64,000 bases of DNA from Conchocele bisecta (taxonomy: Eukaryota; Mollusca; Bivalvia; Lucinida; Thyasiridae). The translations under genes were made by a program, and so were the position numbers. The notes below the pieces were generated by a model, which saw only the letters and a list, made by a program, of their open reading frames with translations, had not been told where the DNA came from and did not search any database. This document shows positions 11,217-25,700 of the stretch, one piece after another. The number at the start of each line of letters is the position of its first letter. The stretch's first letter is position 1. Where the stretch lies: contig CM055267.1 in assembly GCA_029237695.1 (NCBI GenBank), positions 9,699,043-9,763,042 on the forward strand, in the 5' to 3' direction.

Positions 11217-11694
11217 AGTAACAGACGACCATCTGTGGTATTCTTTACCAATATAAAAATAAAGATTACACTCGTGTCCGCTGTGTCTTTTCAGTAACGA
11301 GAGCTCCGAGTAATCAGCCGAAGACAACGTTGATGTACCAGAAGAGAATTACCGTATCATAGACCATCACTAACTTCATACAGATGGTGTTTTTTTCTCT
11401 CCCACATTAATGCTAAGTGAGACATAGCGGTCACAATTCGGCGGCGTCGAAAGCGTCCATTTGGAGGTACATCTAAAGCGTGCATATCTGCTGTTCATGT
11501 TAAGTTGGCTCCGTAGCAAGATTCATCAGTAGCATCCTGAAATCTTACTGAGACACTCTCCGGCAATCGTCCCATTGTTTACAGTACAGTATAACCTCTA
11601 AACCGGACATTGCCATTCATCTCGCGTGATAATACTTGTTCAAGTTCGGAAAACACACCCTCATACCTTATCTTAGCTGGGTCTGATATCTGAT

Positions 11695-11764
11695 TTACAG
11701 TGGAACATCCCTAAACCGAACACCGCACGTCACAGAGTGTTCGGTTTAGAGAGGTTCCACTGTA
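11695..11764. mobile_element. Short MITE family C copy 2
   Basis: A 70-bp hairpin: tacagtggaacatcccta on the left and 'gagaggttccactgta' on the right, with only a few bases of loop. An older half-copy lies near 11590. Confidence 0.6.
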
Positions 11765-12549
11765 TATCAATGGCGCATGTGATCACGTATATATATGGTG
11801 AACATAAATTGTTATTAGAATATTTTTTTAAAATATAATCTGTAACCATACACATTACCATAGATAACTGGCACTTCGAACTATTTACAAACTTTACGGA
11901 CTCGATCGCTAGACGTTTGATCGATTGAAGAGCACTAACTGTTACCATTTCACAGGCGATGGATCCAACCAAGAGTAATCATACTTGAATGTCTGCAAAA
12001 TAACTGAAACATGAATGTTTGTAAAACTGTGTAAAATACCCGTCCACATTGTTCACCACATACACATGTGTATGACACTTACGCTACTGTGACGAGTGTT
12101 CACCAACCAGCGCTGCTGTGTGAACACTCTGACGTTGGCGGGTCCCGGGCAGACTTGTGCGTTCGTCTTCCCGGGAAAAACCAATGGCGAATCGTGCCTT
12201 ACCCAAGTATGGGGTGAACCGTGTCCGAATGGGTATTTTGTGAACGTGTAGAATGGAATAAATGATATTTAATTTGAAACACATCGTGTTAATGTTTTTT
12301 TTCCTTCATCAAGTTCCGAACGTGCTAGGTGAGCGGGTCAAATACACTTACACGTATGACTATTAAATATATGCTCATTGTTTATCATAAACATAATTAT
12401 ATCACAGACCTATCGAAACCAAATTTACAGAAAGCACTCATTTCAATGGCAGGTTGTTTATAATACACGTACTTGAGAGTTACAGACAGGTCATAGTGTA
12501 CAATTATGTTCAAGCAATTATCAAGAAGGAACTAACGAATGTTAAAAAC

Positions 12550-12918
12550 TGATATCAGTCTCCGCGAAAGTCGTCGGTCCGTCGGACATGTCCGTTAAAA
12601 TTGCTGCCGGTCCGACGGTAAACCGGAAGTCGCCGGACCGAATGTCCGACTATTGTTTTGTTTGTTGTTTTTTTTTTTTTTTATTCTAACCTTCAATTAA
12701 ATTACCTTCCTTTGGTATGCGCTTCTGGTGCTAGCTAGCTTTTCTTATATGAATGATATACTTAAACTAAAAAGCTCTTAAATATCACACAAAATCAATT
12801 ATATTGTTTATATACCTTTTTCGGTCTGGTAAAGTTTTTCCAGGTCTGGTAAAGATTTCAAGTTTACCAGACCGAATGTCCTGTAAAATCTTGGCATTTT
12901 CGCGGAGACTGTGATATC
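12550..12918. mobile_element. MITE family E copy 1 ('cagtctccgcgaaa')
   Basis: Ends are cagtctccgcgaaa and ttttcgcggagactg. Inside are 'ggtccgtcggacatgtccg' and 'taccagaccgaatgtcc' blocks. An inverted-orientation copy with the same block order lies at 54303-54634. Confidence 0.65.
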
Positions 12919-13068
12919 ACACTGAACACAATTCTATATTATAGATCGCCAACAAACTTGTTATTGTTCCTACTTACCTATGATCTAAACATTGTAAGCG
13001 ATCGAGGTTCTCGTAATATTTCTATTTCATCATCCGTACTGCTGTGGAATGATTCATCCAAGTCCGAT

Positions 13069-13584
13069 TCACTGAATACGTGTATTGCCATAATCCAGTT
13101 TGTGCTTCAGGCGCGGCTGGCAAACATTCCTATGTTCTGTAGTGCTACATGTCACATCCTCGTCGCTGCTATTTGACAGGTCTATGTTCTTAGTGTCCTG
13201 ATAGCCGAACTCCAGATCGCTGGTGTCTACGGATGAGCAATCGGAGATCTCGCTGACAGTGTCCGTGTCCTCGATGCTTGTCTCATGGTAATTCGCATTT
13301 ACGTTCACGTTCAGTTGCGTGTATGCCCTCGTTCTATTACGGCTTCTTGATTCTTATCGGTGTCTATATATGCTAGTGCGTCGGCGATGAGCAGACGTGT
13401 TATCGCTACTAACATAGTTCGCACTAACATTTACATTTTCACCATTATCGGGAACCATTTCGTCAGTAGTTAACTGTCCATCGGTAAATGCTGCGTCACC
13501 TTCCGGGATGCCGAACTGTGCGGTGGAAGTTTGCCATGACTTGACTTGGTCTGCGCATGTGTTGTAGTTGTTTAATGCGCTCAT
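13069..13584 (-). other. Open acidic stretch past the DCST 3' exon, interrupted by TAA
   Basis: On the minus strand one frame is open from 13584 down to 13069 except for a TAA at 13354-13356. The lower half reads as a Ser/Asp/Glu-rich acidic sequence (TSDLEFGYQDTKN, SNSSDEDV). It could be an extra 3' exon of the DCST gene with a cytoplasmic tail, UTR, or chance. I do not assign a function. Confidence 0.3.
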
Positions 13585-13729
13585 CCTTCTTCCGTTTCCG
13601 TCTGTGTGAAATTAACTGCTCCATTTCGTCTACGCTCGAGTCTCTGCCAAACGAAAGGTTAACAATGAAAGTTTCCAATAACGAAGACGAATCTGCCTCA
13701 CGTTGGTAACTGTGTCTGGACAAATGCTG
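13496..13729 (-). CDS. DCST(-) probable terminal exon
   Basis: The acceptor gactgtcag|CAGCAT joins in phase 0 to the previous exon, and 77 codons follow to TGA at 13496-13498. The product is basic and hydrophilic (EMEQLISHRRKRKKDERIKQ), fitting a cytoplasmic tail. An alternative acceptor a few bases upstream gives a shorter end. The donor-like GGAAG|gtgacg near 13500 could extend the gene downstream. Confidence 0.45.
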   Translation of the reverse strand, partial: QHLSRHSYQREADSSSLLETFIVNLSFGRDSSVDEMEQLISHRRKRKKDERIKQLQHMRRPSQVMANFHRTVRHPGR

Positions 13730-16700
13730 CTGACAGTCTTCAGATACAATACACAAACTACAAGGAGATTGACTTACTTCGGATAGTGTAAAACATAAAA
13801 ACATCCCAGAGCTATTTACAATGAAGTAACCATTTGTGACTAATGTTGACCCAGATCTGCAGGTACATCCGTGCAATCTAATATCGGTCTGCACAGTTGT
13901 CATTCAGTCAGTGAAACACCCGCCGTGCATGTAACACACATTGTAGATATCATATACAGTGCAACCTCTACAACAGCCACCCATGGGAAGACGCAAAACT
14001 GGCTGTTGTAGAGACGTTGCTGTTTTAGGGAGGTTAATGCTGAATTAAATGTTGTCGTCCGTTGTTTATTTATTTTCTTGGATAATTCTCATAAAAAAAC
14101 TTGCTCTGGCAACATTTTAGAATCATTTCCAATGAAAATGATTCTTTGCTATCAAAACATGTTTTTATTGAGAAAGAAGGCAAAAGTAACAGCAGACGAC
14201 ACTATTCGTGCTCAGCAGTCTAAAGGTTAGATACAAAGGAAATCATCCATTTGGGATATAAAATAGCGGCTGTTATAGAGAGGGTGTTGTTGTAGAGAGC
14301 TGGCCGTTCGGGGAGGTTCGACTGTATGCGGTAGCACGAGTGCAATTGGACCAGGAAATGACACAAACCCTATTTCTCCAATCTACGGAGCCCCGCACCA
14401 GACATGGATTTTTTTTTATTAATTCGTTCCCACGAAATAACAATTCGTTCCCTCAATTTAACAATTCGTTCCCTTGAATTAACAATTCGTTCCCACGATA
14501 TAACAATTTGTTTCCTCGATTTAACAATTCATTCCCACGATATCACAATTCGTTACCTCGAATTAACAAATCGTTCCCACGAAATGACAATTCGTTCCCT
14601 CAATTTAACAATTCGTTCCCTGGAATTAACAATTCGTTCCCACGATATAACAATTCGTTCACACGATATAACAATTCGTTCCCGGGGGAACGAATTGTTA
14701 TTTCGTGGTAACGAATTGTTACTTCGTGGGAACGAATTGTTTAATTGAGGGAACGAATTGTTATTTCGTGGGAACGAATTAATAAAAAAAAATTCTACGT
14801 CCCCCTGTACTGTCGCATGAAGTACAATTTAATACCTGTTTACCAAAGGTGAGCTAATATTTCGGGTACTGGGGAGAACGGGTGGAGTACGTCCGATATA
14901 CCACGGTGCGTTTGTTGATTGATTGATCATCCATATCAAACAAGGTTATGCAGATACGTAAACACACCATATTGACTGAATGGCGTGGCCTCATATCAGA
15001 TTGTGCCGACATGTGGCTACGCTGGCAGCACCTGTCATATTCGGATGGTCGTGTTCTCAGTGATGGACGCATATTTCTCATACAGGTGGATACTTACACT
15101 TCTCCAGTAACATCAGAGCCGCCTAATTCTACGGCATTCATACAAACACTGCACACATTGTCCAGGTCGGCGAAACAGTCCACGCAATAGATTGCTGAAA
15201 TGTACAAATAATAGACATTGCATGGTTCAAGTTCACTGCCAATGTTCTGAAATACGTACAATCACAATCTAATATAAATATAATAATTATATTATATACG
15301 TACTTTCGTTTCCCAGTGAAACACAATGCAACGCAAGACGTCACTATTTTTTCCATATTGACGTCTCGTGAGTTTATATTTGTCAGTGCCGGAACTACGC
15401 TTCACCTCGCAAAATACTTCCTTCTAATGTATTTAAATTTTATATATTTTTTGAACCACGATAAATATTAAGACATGAATTTCCAATATACTACCAAAGT
15501 TCAAGAGCGTTTATGCAGTATTTTGTCAACCTTCTAGCTTCAAATTTACAGGGCCTACAATAACACGATACAATATCACCAGCCAGTGAGGTGCATCACA
15601 CACATTTGCCGAACACATGACTTTAAGTAACATTGACATACGTTTGCCTCATTCACTTAGTCATATTCCTTGTATAAAGCGTGTGTTCCTTGTCTAAAGC
15701 GTTTGGTAAATTTTCTATATTTAGTACTATTATTAATGCAATACCACAAACGCCATACTTGTAAAATATCACGATCTAGTGATGTTCATAAAAAGACTGC
15801 AAAGCGCGCGACATTCAATACATCTTCTAATGCACTCTATAAATATCACGCAATCTGATTGGCTGATGGTCATACATTACAGGTATATCATTGTTGAACG
15901 ATCGCAAATTATTTAAATATGTATTCCTACGCCAGTAGTAAAAGAGTGCATTAGAAATAGGTTAACCGCATTGTAATTTTGAAATTTTCGGCGTATATCA
16001 GACAATGATAGGTCGGAAAACATGTTGTCAAACTGTGCCGTATTGCAGTATCAGCAACGTCTTACCATCGCAGTCGTAGTATTCGCAGTGTACAAAGTTC
16101 ATGTAGTCGTCCGGCTTGCCTTCCCGGCCGCAGTACAGGCACGACTTCACTTCCCACCCCAGCCACTTCAGTAATCTCTCGATGAAATAAAATCTGCAAC
16201 ATATGCCTATCACATATATTTTGCAATTTTGTATCATGATACTATGTGCACCTCTTAATATGCCAGTCTTATAATAGTTTGCTGAAGTTGGAAACTCGTA
16301 CGTAAATTCCTTTCGAACAACTTCTGGGTCATAGCATAATTGACGGTAAAATTGGCGGGATTTGTCGGTTTGGCATCTCGTTGATTTTCAGCAACGTGGC
16401 GTCAAACCGACAATCTCTTCCAAGTATAACGTCGATGATACCACGGAAGTAGTTCTAAAGGAAGTTATTGGTGATTCTAAGTTCATGTGTACGGCTGAGC
16501 AGAAGTACATTTTGTATTGTCATTATCCGTCGAACTTTACCTGGCTGCGAGCTGGCCCTTTAGGCTGATGTGTTGTACATCTAAGTCGCCTTTCTCTCGC
16601 GCCCGGATCCTCTTCCTTGCGTTCTCTAGAATTCCTCCGCGCGTCTTCATGATATGGTTAAATAGCCAGAGGGAGCGCCTCCGCTCCCGCCGCGGAAAGT

Positions 16701-19700
16701 AACAGCCCATGATCATGTGACGGAGACGGAGCCCGTACGACTCGGTGATAGTCATAATTAAACAGATGAAGAATATCATTCCTGAAATAACATGTCCCTG
16801 TCTTAGTATTAAGTGACAGAATATGAGTTTGCGTAGCAATATGAAATGCAAATAATGAAATATGGCCCTAACACAATGCATGTTATTCCTGAGCGAATAA
16901 GAATGTACAAGCAACAAGACATAGCAGTCAAGAAAGCCAAATTTACGTTAATTGTATCACATACACTGTTACAGGTTGAGTAAGGAAACATTTATTTCAT
17001 AGTAATTCAGGGATATGGATTTGCCCGGAGGCCGAGGGCAATAGGACATCGGGTCGTACACAGCACCGAGGGGCAATATGTTTTGACTATTCCCCGAATT
17101 ACCATGAAATAACTGTATAATATAATTCGTCAATGACTATGGGCAAATTGGTAGCATCCCATCCCAGCCAGGGTGGCAGTATACAGTTATTTCATGGTTA
17201 TTCGAGGAACAGTCAAAACTGTTGCCCAGAGGTGCTGTGGACGACCCGAGGTGCTATTGCCCGAGATCGAGGACAAGAGTGCATCGGGTCGTCCACAGCA
17301 GAGAGGCAATATGTTTTGACTGTTCCTCGAAAGATAATACACTGTATGTGGCACAATGATAAACGTAAATTTGGGGTGCAGCGCATCGACTGACCTATCT
17401 AAATTACGTTGAATTTTATGACGTAATCTTCGACAAAAATCATGATTGTCAGGGGTGAAATAGTTTTGACTATTCCCCGAGGAACTATTACCCGCGGGAC
17501 TATTGCCCGGGTACGCGGAACTATTGCCCAGTCACGTGAAACTATTGCACAGGCACGTGAAACGATTCCCCAAGAAAACAAAACAGGGAATTAGTCAAAA
17601 CTATGTTATATCAACATATATAGGGAATTTGGTAATAATCTATATTGTTAACAAGAGGAAACAATGTCGACCGAGGCAACAGCATATGCAATGCACATGT
17701 AATTTAATTCCGCATCAGCTCAGACATGTATGTCAATTTTCAATGTCATTGATAGCATATATATAGGGCATGTTTTCAAAATAAATCTATGGAAAACAGC
17801 GATGCAAAAAGTTAGCAATACCAGGTTATACATATGAGTAAGCTACAATAGTTAAATACAAACTTAATCTGGAGCTTAGGGCAATAAACCACCTACCTAT
17901 TTGTTTATATATCGCCCAGTCCGGTTCTGATGGGTTTGGTAGACACGGGGCGGTGTTCACCTTAATGTTGGCGTCGGCTATAGGATCGAACATGCTCACC
18001 ACGGACCGGTACATGTCCGCCATCGGTCCGTACCCGACCACGTGCAGCTTTGTATGTGCCGGCACTGAAATGAAGGGGTCGGTAGGAGAATAGGTCTAAG
18101 TGTCATAAGTCACTTAGCCCCTTTTTTCCACACCCATTCAAATGTTACTGATAAACTGTTGTTGTCACAATTAATATGCATTTTTTTGTTATAGAAGTGA
18201 ACGGTATTAAGACATTCGTTGGGCCTACATTATGATGCGCATCCAGTGGCGGATCCATGCTATATGTCTAGAGGGGGCGTGGGTTTCAAATGAGACACAT
18301 ATGATCGTCAACTTTCATAAAATTCTGATTATTGTCTGCATCGTTTCTTATTTATCATCTAATGTATATGTTGTTACCACTCAGTTGAACCGTCTCGACG
18401 AGACGGTTAAACTGAGTGGTAACAACATACACTTTCGGTGAGAAATAAGGAAATAATCAGATTTTTCCACGTAAAAGAAATGGGTTAAAAGCTTAAAATC
18501 TAAACTCGACCAATTTTAGAGGGGGCGTGCGCCGGACACGCCTCCGCCTGGATCCGCACCTGACATCAACAATTTTGACCACTAGAGAGTTGCATAAATG
18601 TGTCGCACATTGATACAACAGGCTATCATAATAGTGATAATATATCTTTATTTCATCCATGAATAGGAGCGTTTATCATCACAGTTGACCAGGGGGCCGT
18701 TTCACTCAACTTCGTACGACTAAAGTGTTTGTAAGTGCAAACTTATGATAGTCTGTAAAATTCTTGTAAAAACTTATTGAATTTACATTTATTGAGCATA
18801 GGTTGCAGATGCAGCCTATGCTCAATAAATGTAAATTCATCAATTGAATTTTGCCGACGATCCTAAATTTTCACTTTCGAACATTTTAGTCGTACGAAGT
18901 TTAGTGAAACGGGTCCCAGGCAGTGTACGCTCAGGGACGTATGCGACACAGAAAATTTCGGTACATTTTGGCACATTGGGGTGAGCGGATTAACATGATT
19001 GAGTGAGAGACAGGACTTGATCAGTTGTACATCGCCGTGATGGATATACAAGGGCATTGGGTTTGCCAATACGTTGTTTTGAATAAAAATAGTTTTTATA
19101 AATGAACAATGTGGAGTTTCAGCAATGCTCAAGGTGATATTGTGTATGTATAGACGTGTGTGACGACAGCCATCATAGGTATCACATAGACAGCAAAGAA
19201 CATCATTGGGCCCACTATACGAGGTAAGTTTCTAGTAACGGTAAAGATTACTTTGTGAAATATTGTGACAATTGGCAATCATACTCCTAAAGGCGCCTCA
19301 TTGTATGTAGAGTGTGCATAATCATGACGTCAGAACACATGGTCCAACCGAGACATCTGATTGGCCAGTGATGATTCTGATATCATAATGAAGAATAAGC
19401 AGCTTAATGTGTATCGGGATCAAGGTAATACTTATCATAATGTGGCTGTGATTGGAGAAATGTGGCTTATGTGATTTATGGCACGTGTAGTTTCTGGTCA
19501 AATATCACTCATGTAGCCCGATACTGATATATGTTCCTTGTTAGAAACATGATGCGTTTCATTTATGGAATCTAGCGATAAGTGCAGATCCTAATCAGAC
19601 TGTGCATATGCGATGTGATCTGGATCTATGGTCGCAAAACTCATATATACAAATACGGATATGGTTGAGATTCAGTAATAAAGCAACTAATAACGATTAG

Positions 19701-22700
19701 TGTGCAATGCAGATTAAACACATCGTGGATTATTGTATCGCCACGGAGGTCATTAATACTAATTACGTTGAAACGTTTAGAAGTCAAGGATAATATCATG
19801 AAGTAATATTATGTCAAATTATACTGAATTATAATGCATACTGTTTCAGATATGAAAATTTGAAACGTGACGTGATTTTTCATATCCACCCGATGGACGT
19901 GTAGTAAGTACGCGGTGACGTGGTAAAGATCGCCGTGACAGTTACCTGGCGTGGCGGTTTTGATGGAGAAGTGTTTATTGACGAGTGCGAGCACGGAGTA
20001 GAGGCCGTAGTCACAGAGGAGGTAGAATCCGGCGTTGAAGACACTTATGAAGAAGAACATGAGGCCGAACGCCAACTTGAACATCTCCTTCCTCGTCATT
20101 CGCAGCGCGTCTGTAACACGTGCAGTGGGACACCGTACGGCAGACCAGTGGTATTCATAGGTTACCGAACTAGGGAAATCAGTGTAGTTTCCCTTAAACA
20201 TATTTTCGGGGCATTACCGGTGCTTAACCCTTCCACACATAAGTAACTGGAATATATTTTGATATGTTAAGTTTGCAACCAATCCAACCGTCACAACATG
20301 GTTTTCATACTAGTCTATTTATGAAAAGTGGTATGTTTTCTTCTCAAATATATGAAAATGACTCATCTGGATCTCCACTGTTTGTATAAACTGCTATAAC
20401 GGGCTTTCTGGTTCAAAGGGTTATTTGACGTCACGTTGCTTAGTAACGAGACGAAAAAACAACAAATCCTACCAATTATACAGTCAATGATGCCCCGGAG
20501 TAAAGTAGTTCTTTACCGACGCAATTTGTGATTTTCGCAGGTCGGTAAGCTATTTATGAGACCTGTATATAGAAATACAGCAGTATGGCAATCTATATTC
20601 ATATCTCCACATTTAGAGCCATCTCCTGAACATGGAAATCATTGGCGTTGACAAGAATGGTTGTAAAATAGAGGGGAATGAACAAAACGGAGACAAAATA
20701 ACCTCCTTCTAAAACAGTGCATGTGAAAATTGCGAAAGGGAACTATAAAGCACCTACTGTCTGTTCCACGTTTTGCTGCCGACGAACTTTTGTCCATTAA
20801 ACACATTACATCTTAAAATATATATAAATGTAGGTAGTTTTTCATCAATAACAAGAACGTCACCCTCCCCAAAAAACTTATTTGAAGAAATTCCATCAAC
20901 TATTGATTTTATTGCGAAAAAAAAATATTCCTATGGGAATTTAACATGGGGGCTAAAAATAGATTTATTTAAAATATTTTTTATTTGTGGACCGATTTTC
21001 AAATTCTAACTTTTGTTTTCTTATTACATCATTTCCACGCTATCTAGCCAGGTTTCAGAGTGAATTTCCATGTTGTTTTTTTGACTCCTCCCCCACTGCT
21101 TCCACCTCTTTTTCACCCCCATGTTAAATTCCCATCGGAAAATAGTTTTTGGCTATAAAATCTGTATTTGATGGAATTTCATCAAACACAATTTTTTAAG
21201 TACTTTTTAGATTTAATGTGTTTAATAGCCAAAAGTTCGTCGGCAGCAAAACGTGGAACGACAGTAGATTGCCTCCCATCCCCATCTCCCACTAGCAAAA
21301 ATGTTGTCTTTGACATGATTATTGCCAATGTAGAGTGTCGCAGAGTAAAATTAGAAAATTACGCGTATTTGATGACTGGTGCAGAAGTAGATAAAACATT
21401 GTTGGATGAATATTCATTCCTTTACACACGTACTGCTTTTGACATATTTCTTTTCTTCGTCGTAATTTAAAGGCAGGATTCCGGCCTTCTGTCGATCTTT
21501 TCGCCTCTCGTCCACGTCTCTGACCGTATAGGTGATGTAGGAGTTGTCATAGCGATCGTTCGACAGGTACTTGAAACGGTACAGCAACGCCCTGAAATCA
21601 CCGCCATTTTGGTGGTGTAATGTTAACCCGAAATTTCTGGCTGTCACGCAGGGCAAGTCGCCCTGCGTGACAGCGTGACTAGTTAGCGTTGAGTATGTCG
21701 GCCATTATGAGTGTTGCTGAATAAAACGTGGTGATGATTCATTAGGGGATAATCGTGTTCAGATTTTCGATTTTTTAACATTATGTAGCAATTATACTGT
21801 CTGTTGTCTATTCTGTAGAGAACCACATCTCATACATGGTATAGCCACAACGCATGGTCGTTGTGTTTCCAAATATTATTCCGGAAGTACGAAACAAACT
21901 GTCATTTATGTTAATTAAAAGCGACCTTAAAGATACGCCCACTCAGTAGATACAAAATGTTCTTTATATCCCGAAAAATGCAGTGTCATGCGCATCACCA
22001 GATCCAGATCACCCACTACGTACAACTATACGCTCAAGGGTCACCAGATGATGACAGAAGACACCTCCAAGTACTTGGGAGTCGAACTATCGAGCGACTT
22101 GACATGGAAGGCACACATTGACAAGACGGTCAAGAAGGGCAACAGCGCACTAGGGTTCCTGAGAAGAAACTTGAGAATCAGTAACGAGAAGACCAAGTCA
22201 TCCGCATACTTCTCACTAGTGCGACCAGGCCTCGAATACTGTTCGTCAGTATGGAACCCACATACCCAGTCACTGATTTACAAGCTGGAGATGGTACAGC
22301 GGAGGGCTGCCCGGTACGCGACAAATCGCTACAGAAATACCAGCAGTGTGGGTACCATGCTGGACCACCTACAATGGGAAACGCTTGAGAACAGAAGAGC
22401 CAAAACACAGTTGACCCTACTATACAAGATAGTCAACAACCTTGTAGAGATCCCAGAGACAGATTACCTGACACCAGCCTCCCGATGTACCAGATCCAGC
22501 AATGGCCACAAGTTCCGACAGTACTCAGCCTCTTCAGACTCCTTCAAGTTCAGCTACTTCCCAAGGACAGTGAAACTCTGGAACACATTGCCATCCACAC
22601 TCGCCGATGCTCCCGACTTGGTATCCTTCAAGCGGGAGCTCGCGACATTCTCTCCGTAAAATGTTAGGGCCCCAAACTACAAGTAATTCTTAGTGATGTG

Positions 22701-25700
22701 TTAGAGCTGTGCCGGTTGGGATCTTGTATCCCTTGGCAGCTACTGTAGCCGGATTGGTCTATCACTGAAAGATGAAACGTAGTTTGGAAACTTTTCTTTC
22801 TCTCTCTCTGTTACACATCACACCTTTTTATTTATACGTCCGGTATCGACCTATACTTCTAACTGTTCTATCTTCCTTTATACTTAATCTTATTCTTACC
22901 CGATCGCACCGTCATCTAATAGTCAAATGTGACTGTATTGACGTACCATATAGATAGATAGATCAGAGACATCATCTGAGCCATTTAATGGCAAAATAAA
23001 CATTCATTCACCATTACCACACGCATTATTATACATTTTATATCAGACGTAAATTTCCACACTGATATCAGGGGCGATAACCGTGTTTCCTTAAAATTTT
23101 AACGGACATCACCATTTATTCTCTGTATTTAGTTTTTGATGTGCAATGATCATACTTTATATAATCTGTCGAAAATATTATTTTTTCAGATGACACATTT
23201 AAATGGTATAAATAATTAAAAAATATCATGCCTCATTTGCATATGAAAATAGCCAGATACCACAGCGAGTCACTATCTGTTAAATAAATATTACTAAATG
23301 ATTATATCTGTATAGCGGGCACTTGTAATTTTTAGAACTGGTGGAAATTGTGACACAATTCAGTCGAAACACGTCTTCACTTATTTAATTCCTATAAAGA
23401 ACATGTTGTGCGTACCTTTAAAATATATACATTTTGAAGAACACAAACGTTTGAAATTTTCAATCGAGCTGACGACTAAAAACGAGCCTTTCTTTATTGC
23501 TGTGTGGAGGTATGGTCGCTTTGTGAAAGAAAATCGCGATTTTGAATTAATATTGAGCCGAATAGCCGTGTTTATCGCTCAAATGTGTCTTTCAGACAAA
23601 TGCAAGGCTGAAAACTTAATGTAGGCATTACTAGCACAGTGATGTTGTATGAAGACGTCGTAAGCAAACAAGATGGCAGCGCTCATGGTTAAAAAAGCAC
23701 AATCGAGAAAAAAAAAAAAAAATTGCGAAAATCGTACACTAGTCGCGTCAATTCAGTTGTGAATGGAATTTTTTTGAATTGAAGGAAACAATGGGGGGTG
23801 GGTGGGGGGGGGGCGTTTCTTACTGAATAGCACAAAACAAATGTTATGCTAACAGAGTAGACCCAGATCAGTCTGATTTGAGTATATACTGATCGCAATA
23901 ACATTATATATGTGTAAATATGAATCTGGCAAACAATGAAGTCCCTGATCAGATTGTTCAGATATGTATAATGACATGGATCAACGCTAGTCTAAAACAC
24001 TGTAATGACTCCTTTTCACACCAATTCAAGCTACATTCTCCCCCTATTACGAACAATAGGGCCCTAAAATATTCAATTTGGACCGGACTGCTATTAATAA
24101 ATTCAAAGGGAGATAACTAGCTACGATCCCTGATTGTATAGAGGCAAACAAAACGCTGAAGGCAGCGTCGGGTGCGAGTGAACTGGATTTCTAAAGTCGT
24201 AAACCATTCTGGTAGCCGTTATGATTATTTCCTGACACATGCACAACTACGGTGGCTGTGAAGGGACATGAGTGGAAAAAAAAATATTAAAATCGGGAAA
24301 TTTCGTTCTAACGAAAAATGAAATCGTTCAAACGTATAATAAAATCGTTCAAACGAAAACAAATTCGTTCAAACGCAAAAATAATCGTTCAATGTAAAAA
24401 AAATCGTTCAAACACAAAATAAAATCGTTCAAACGAAAAGAAATTCGTTCAAACGAAAAAAATTCGTTCAAGCGCAATTTCTTTTCGTTCAAACGCAAAA
24501 GAAAATCGTTGAAACGCAAAATAAAATCGTTCAAACGGAAATAAAATTCGTTCAAACGCAAACTAAAATCGTTCAAACGAAAAAACAAATCGTTGAAACG
24601 AAAAAGAAATTATCGTTCAAACGCAAAATAAAATCGTTCAAACGAAAAAAAAATCGTTCAAACGCCAAAAAAAATCGTTCAAACGAAAAAAAAATTATCG
24701 TTCAAACGAAAAAAATCGTTCAAACGCAAAAAAAAAACAGTTTTTTTCCATTGGTACATGCTGAAATGTGTGCTGTTAACAGTTTTGTTCATATTTCTGA
24801 TAAATAAATGCGAATAACTAGAAATGTGGCCTGTGCCCCCGCTGGCAGCCTTGATCTTGACCTTGAGCGTGGGCATGTATGGCATGTTCATTTGTATCCA
24901 GTGTATACAAATTGAAGCATTTGAGAAGGTCTTGTAGGATTGAGAAACCTGCAGGTAGATTGATCCCAAATTGCTAAGTAAACATTTGAAGGCGAAAAGG
25001 TCAAGATCGTAGTATTGTTGGGTGGAGGGTGTGAGACATTTATATATGTATTAAGTGTATACATATTGAAGTAATTGGCAAAGCCATTGAGAAGTTATTG
25101 TAGGATTGAGAAACTTGCACGTAGATTTGTCCCAAACTGCAAAGTAAACATTTAAAGGCGAAAAGGTCAAGGTCGAATGTCAAGGTTGTAGTATTGGTGG
25201 GTGACGTGTGTATGGCATGTTAATATGTATCATGTGTATAAACATTGAAGTAATTGGCAAAGCCATTGAGATGTTATTATAGGATTGAGAAACGTGCACG
25301 TATATTTGTCCCAAACTGCCAAGTAAACATATAAAGATGAAAAGTTTCAACGTCGAAGGTCAATGTCATAGTATTGGTGGGTGGAGTGTATAAGGCATGT
25401 TCATATGTATCAAGTGTCTGAATTTTGGTGTAATCCGTAAAGCTATGGAGAAGTTATTGAAGATACTGTAATATCGGGACGTACGGACGGACGGACATGG
25501 CTAAGGCTATATGCCCCCCGTACCTTTCGGTAGGGGGGCATAACAATAAGACACAGGATGGTATTTTGCGTTTGAACGAATTTTATTTTCGTTTGAACGA
25601 TTTTATTTTGCGTTTGAACGATTTTTTTTGCGTTTGAACGAACAAATATTTGCGTTTGAAGGAATGTTATTTCGTTTAAACGAATTATTTTTCGTTTGAA

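Larger units (their letters stand above)
8797..13495. other. Repeat-filled region between convergent GPx and DCST genes
   Basis: No gene was recognised. It holds palindromes at about 8878-9010 and 9511-9583, MITE family D (9641-9957), foldback F copy 2 (10532-11216), a short family C copy (11695-11764) and MITE family E (12550-12918). 12958-13495 is an open minus-strand stretch discussed with the DCST 3' end. Reading frames of 60-110 aa elsewhere follow repeats and carry no domain signature. Confidence 0.5.
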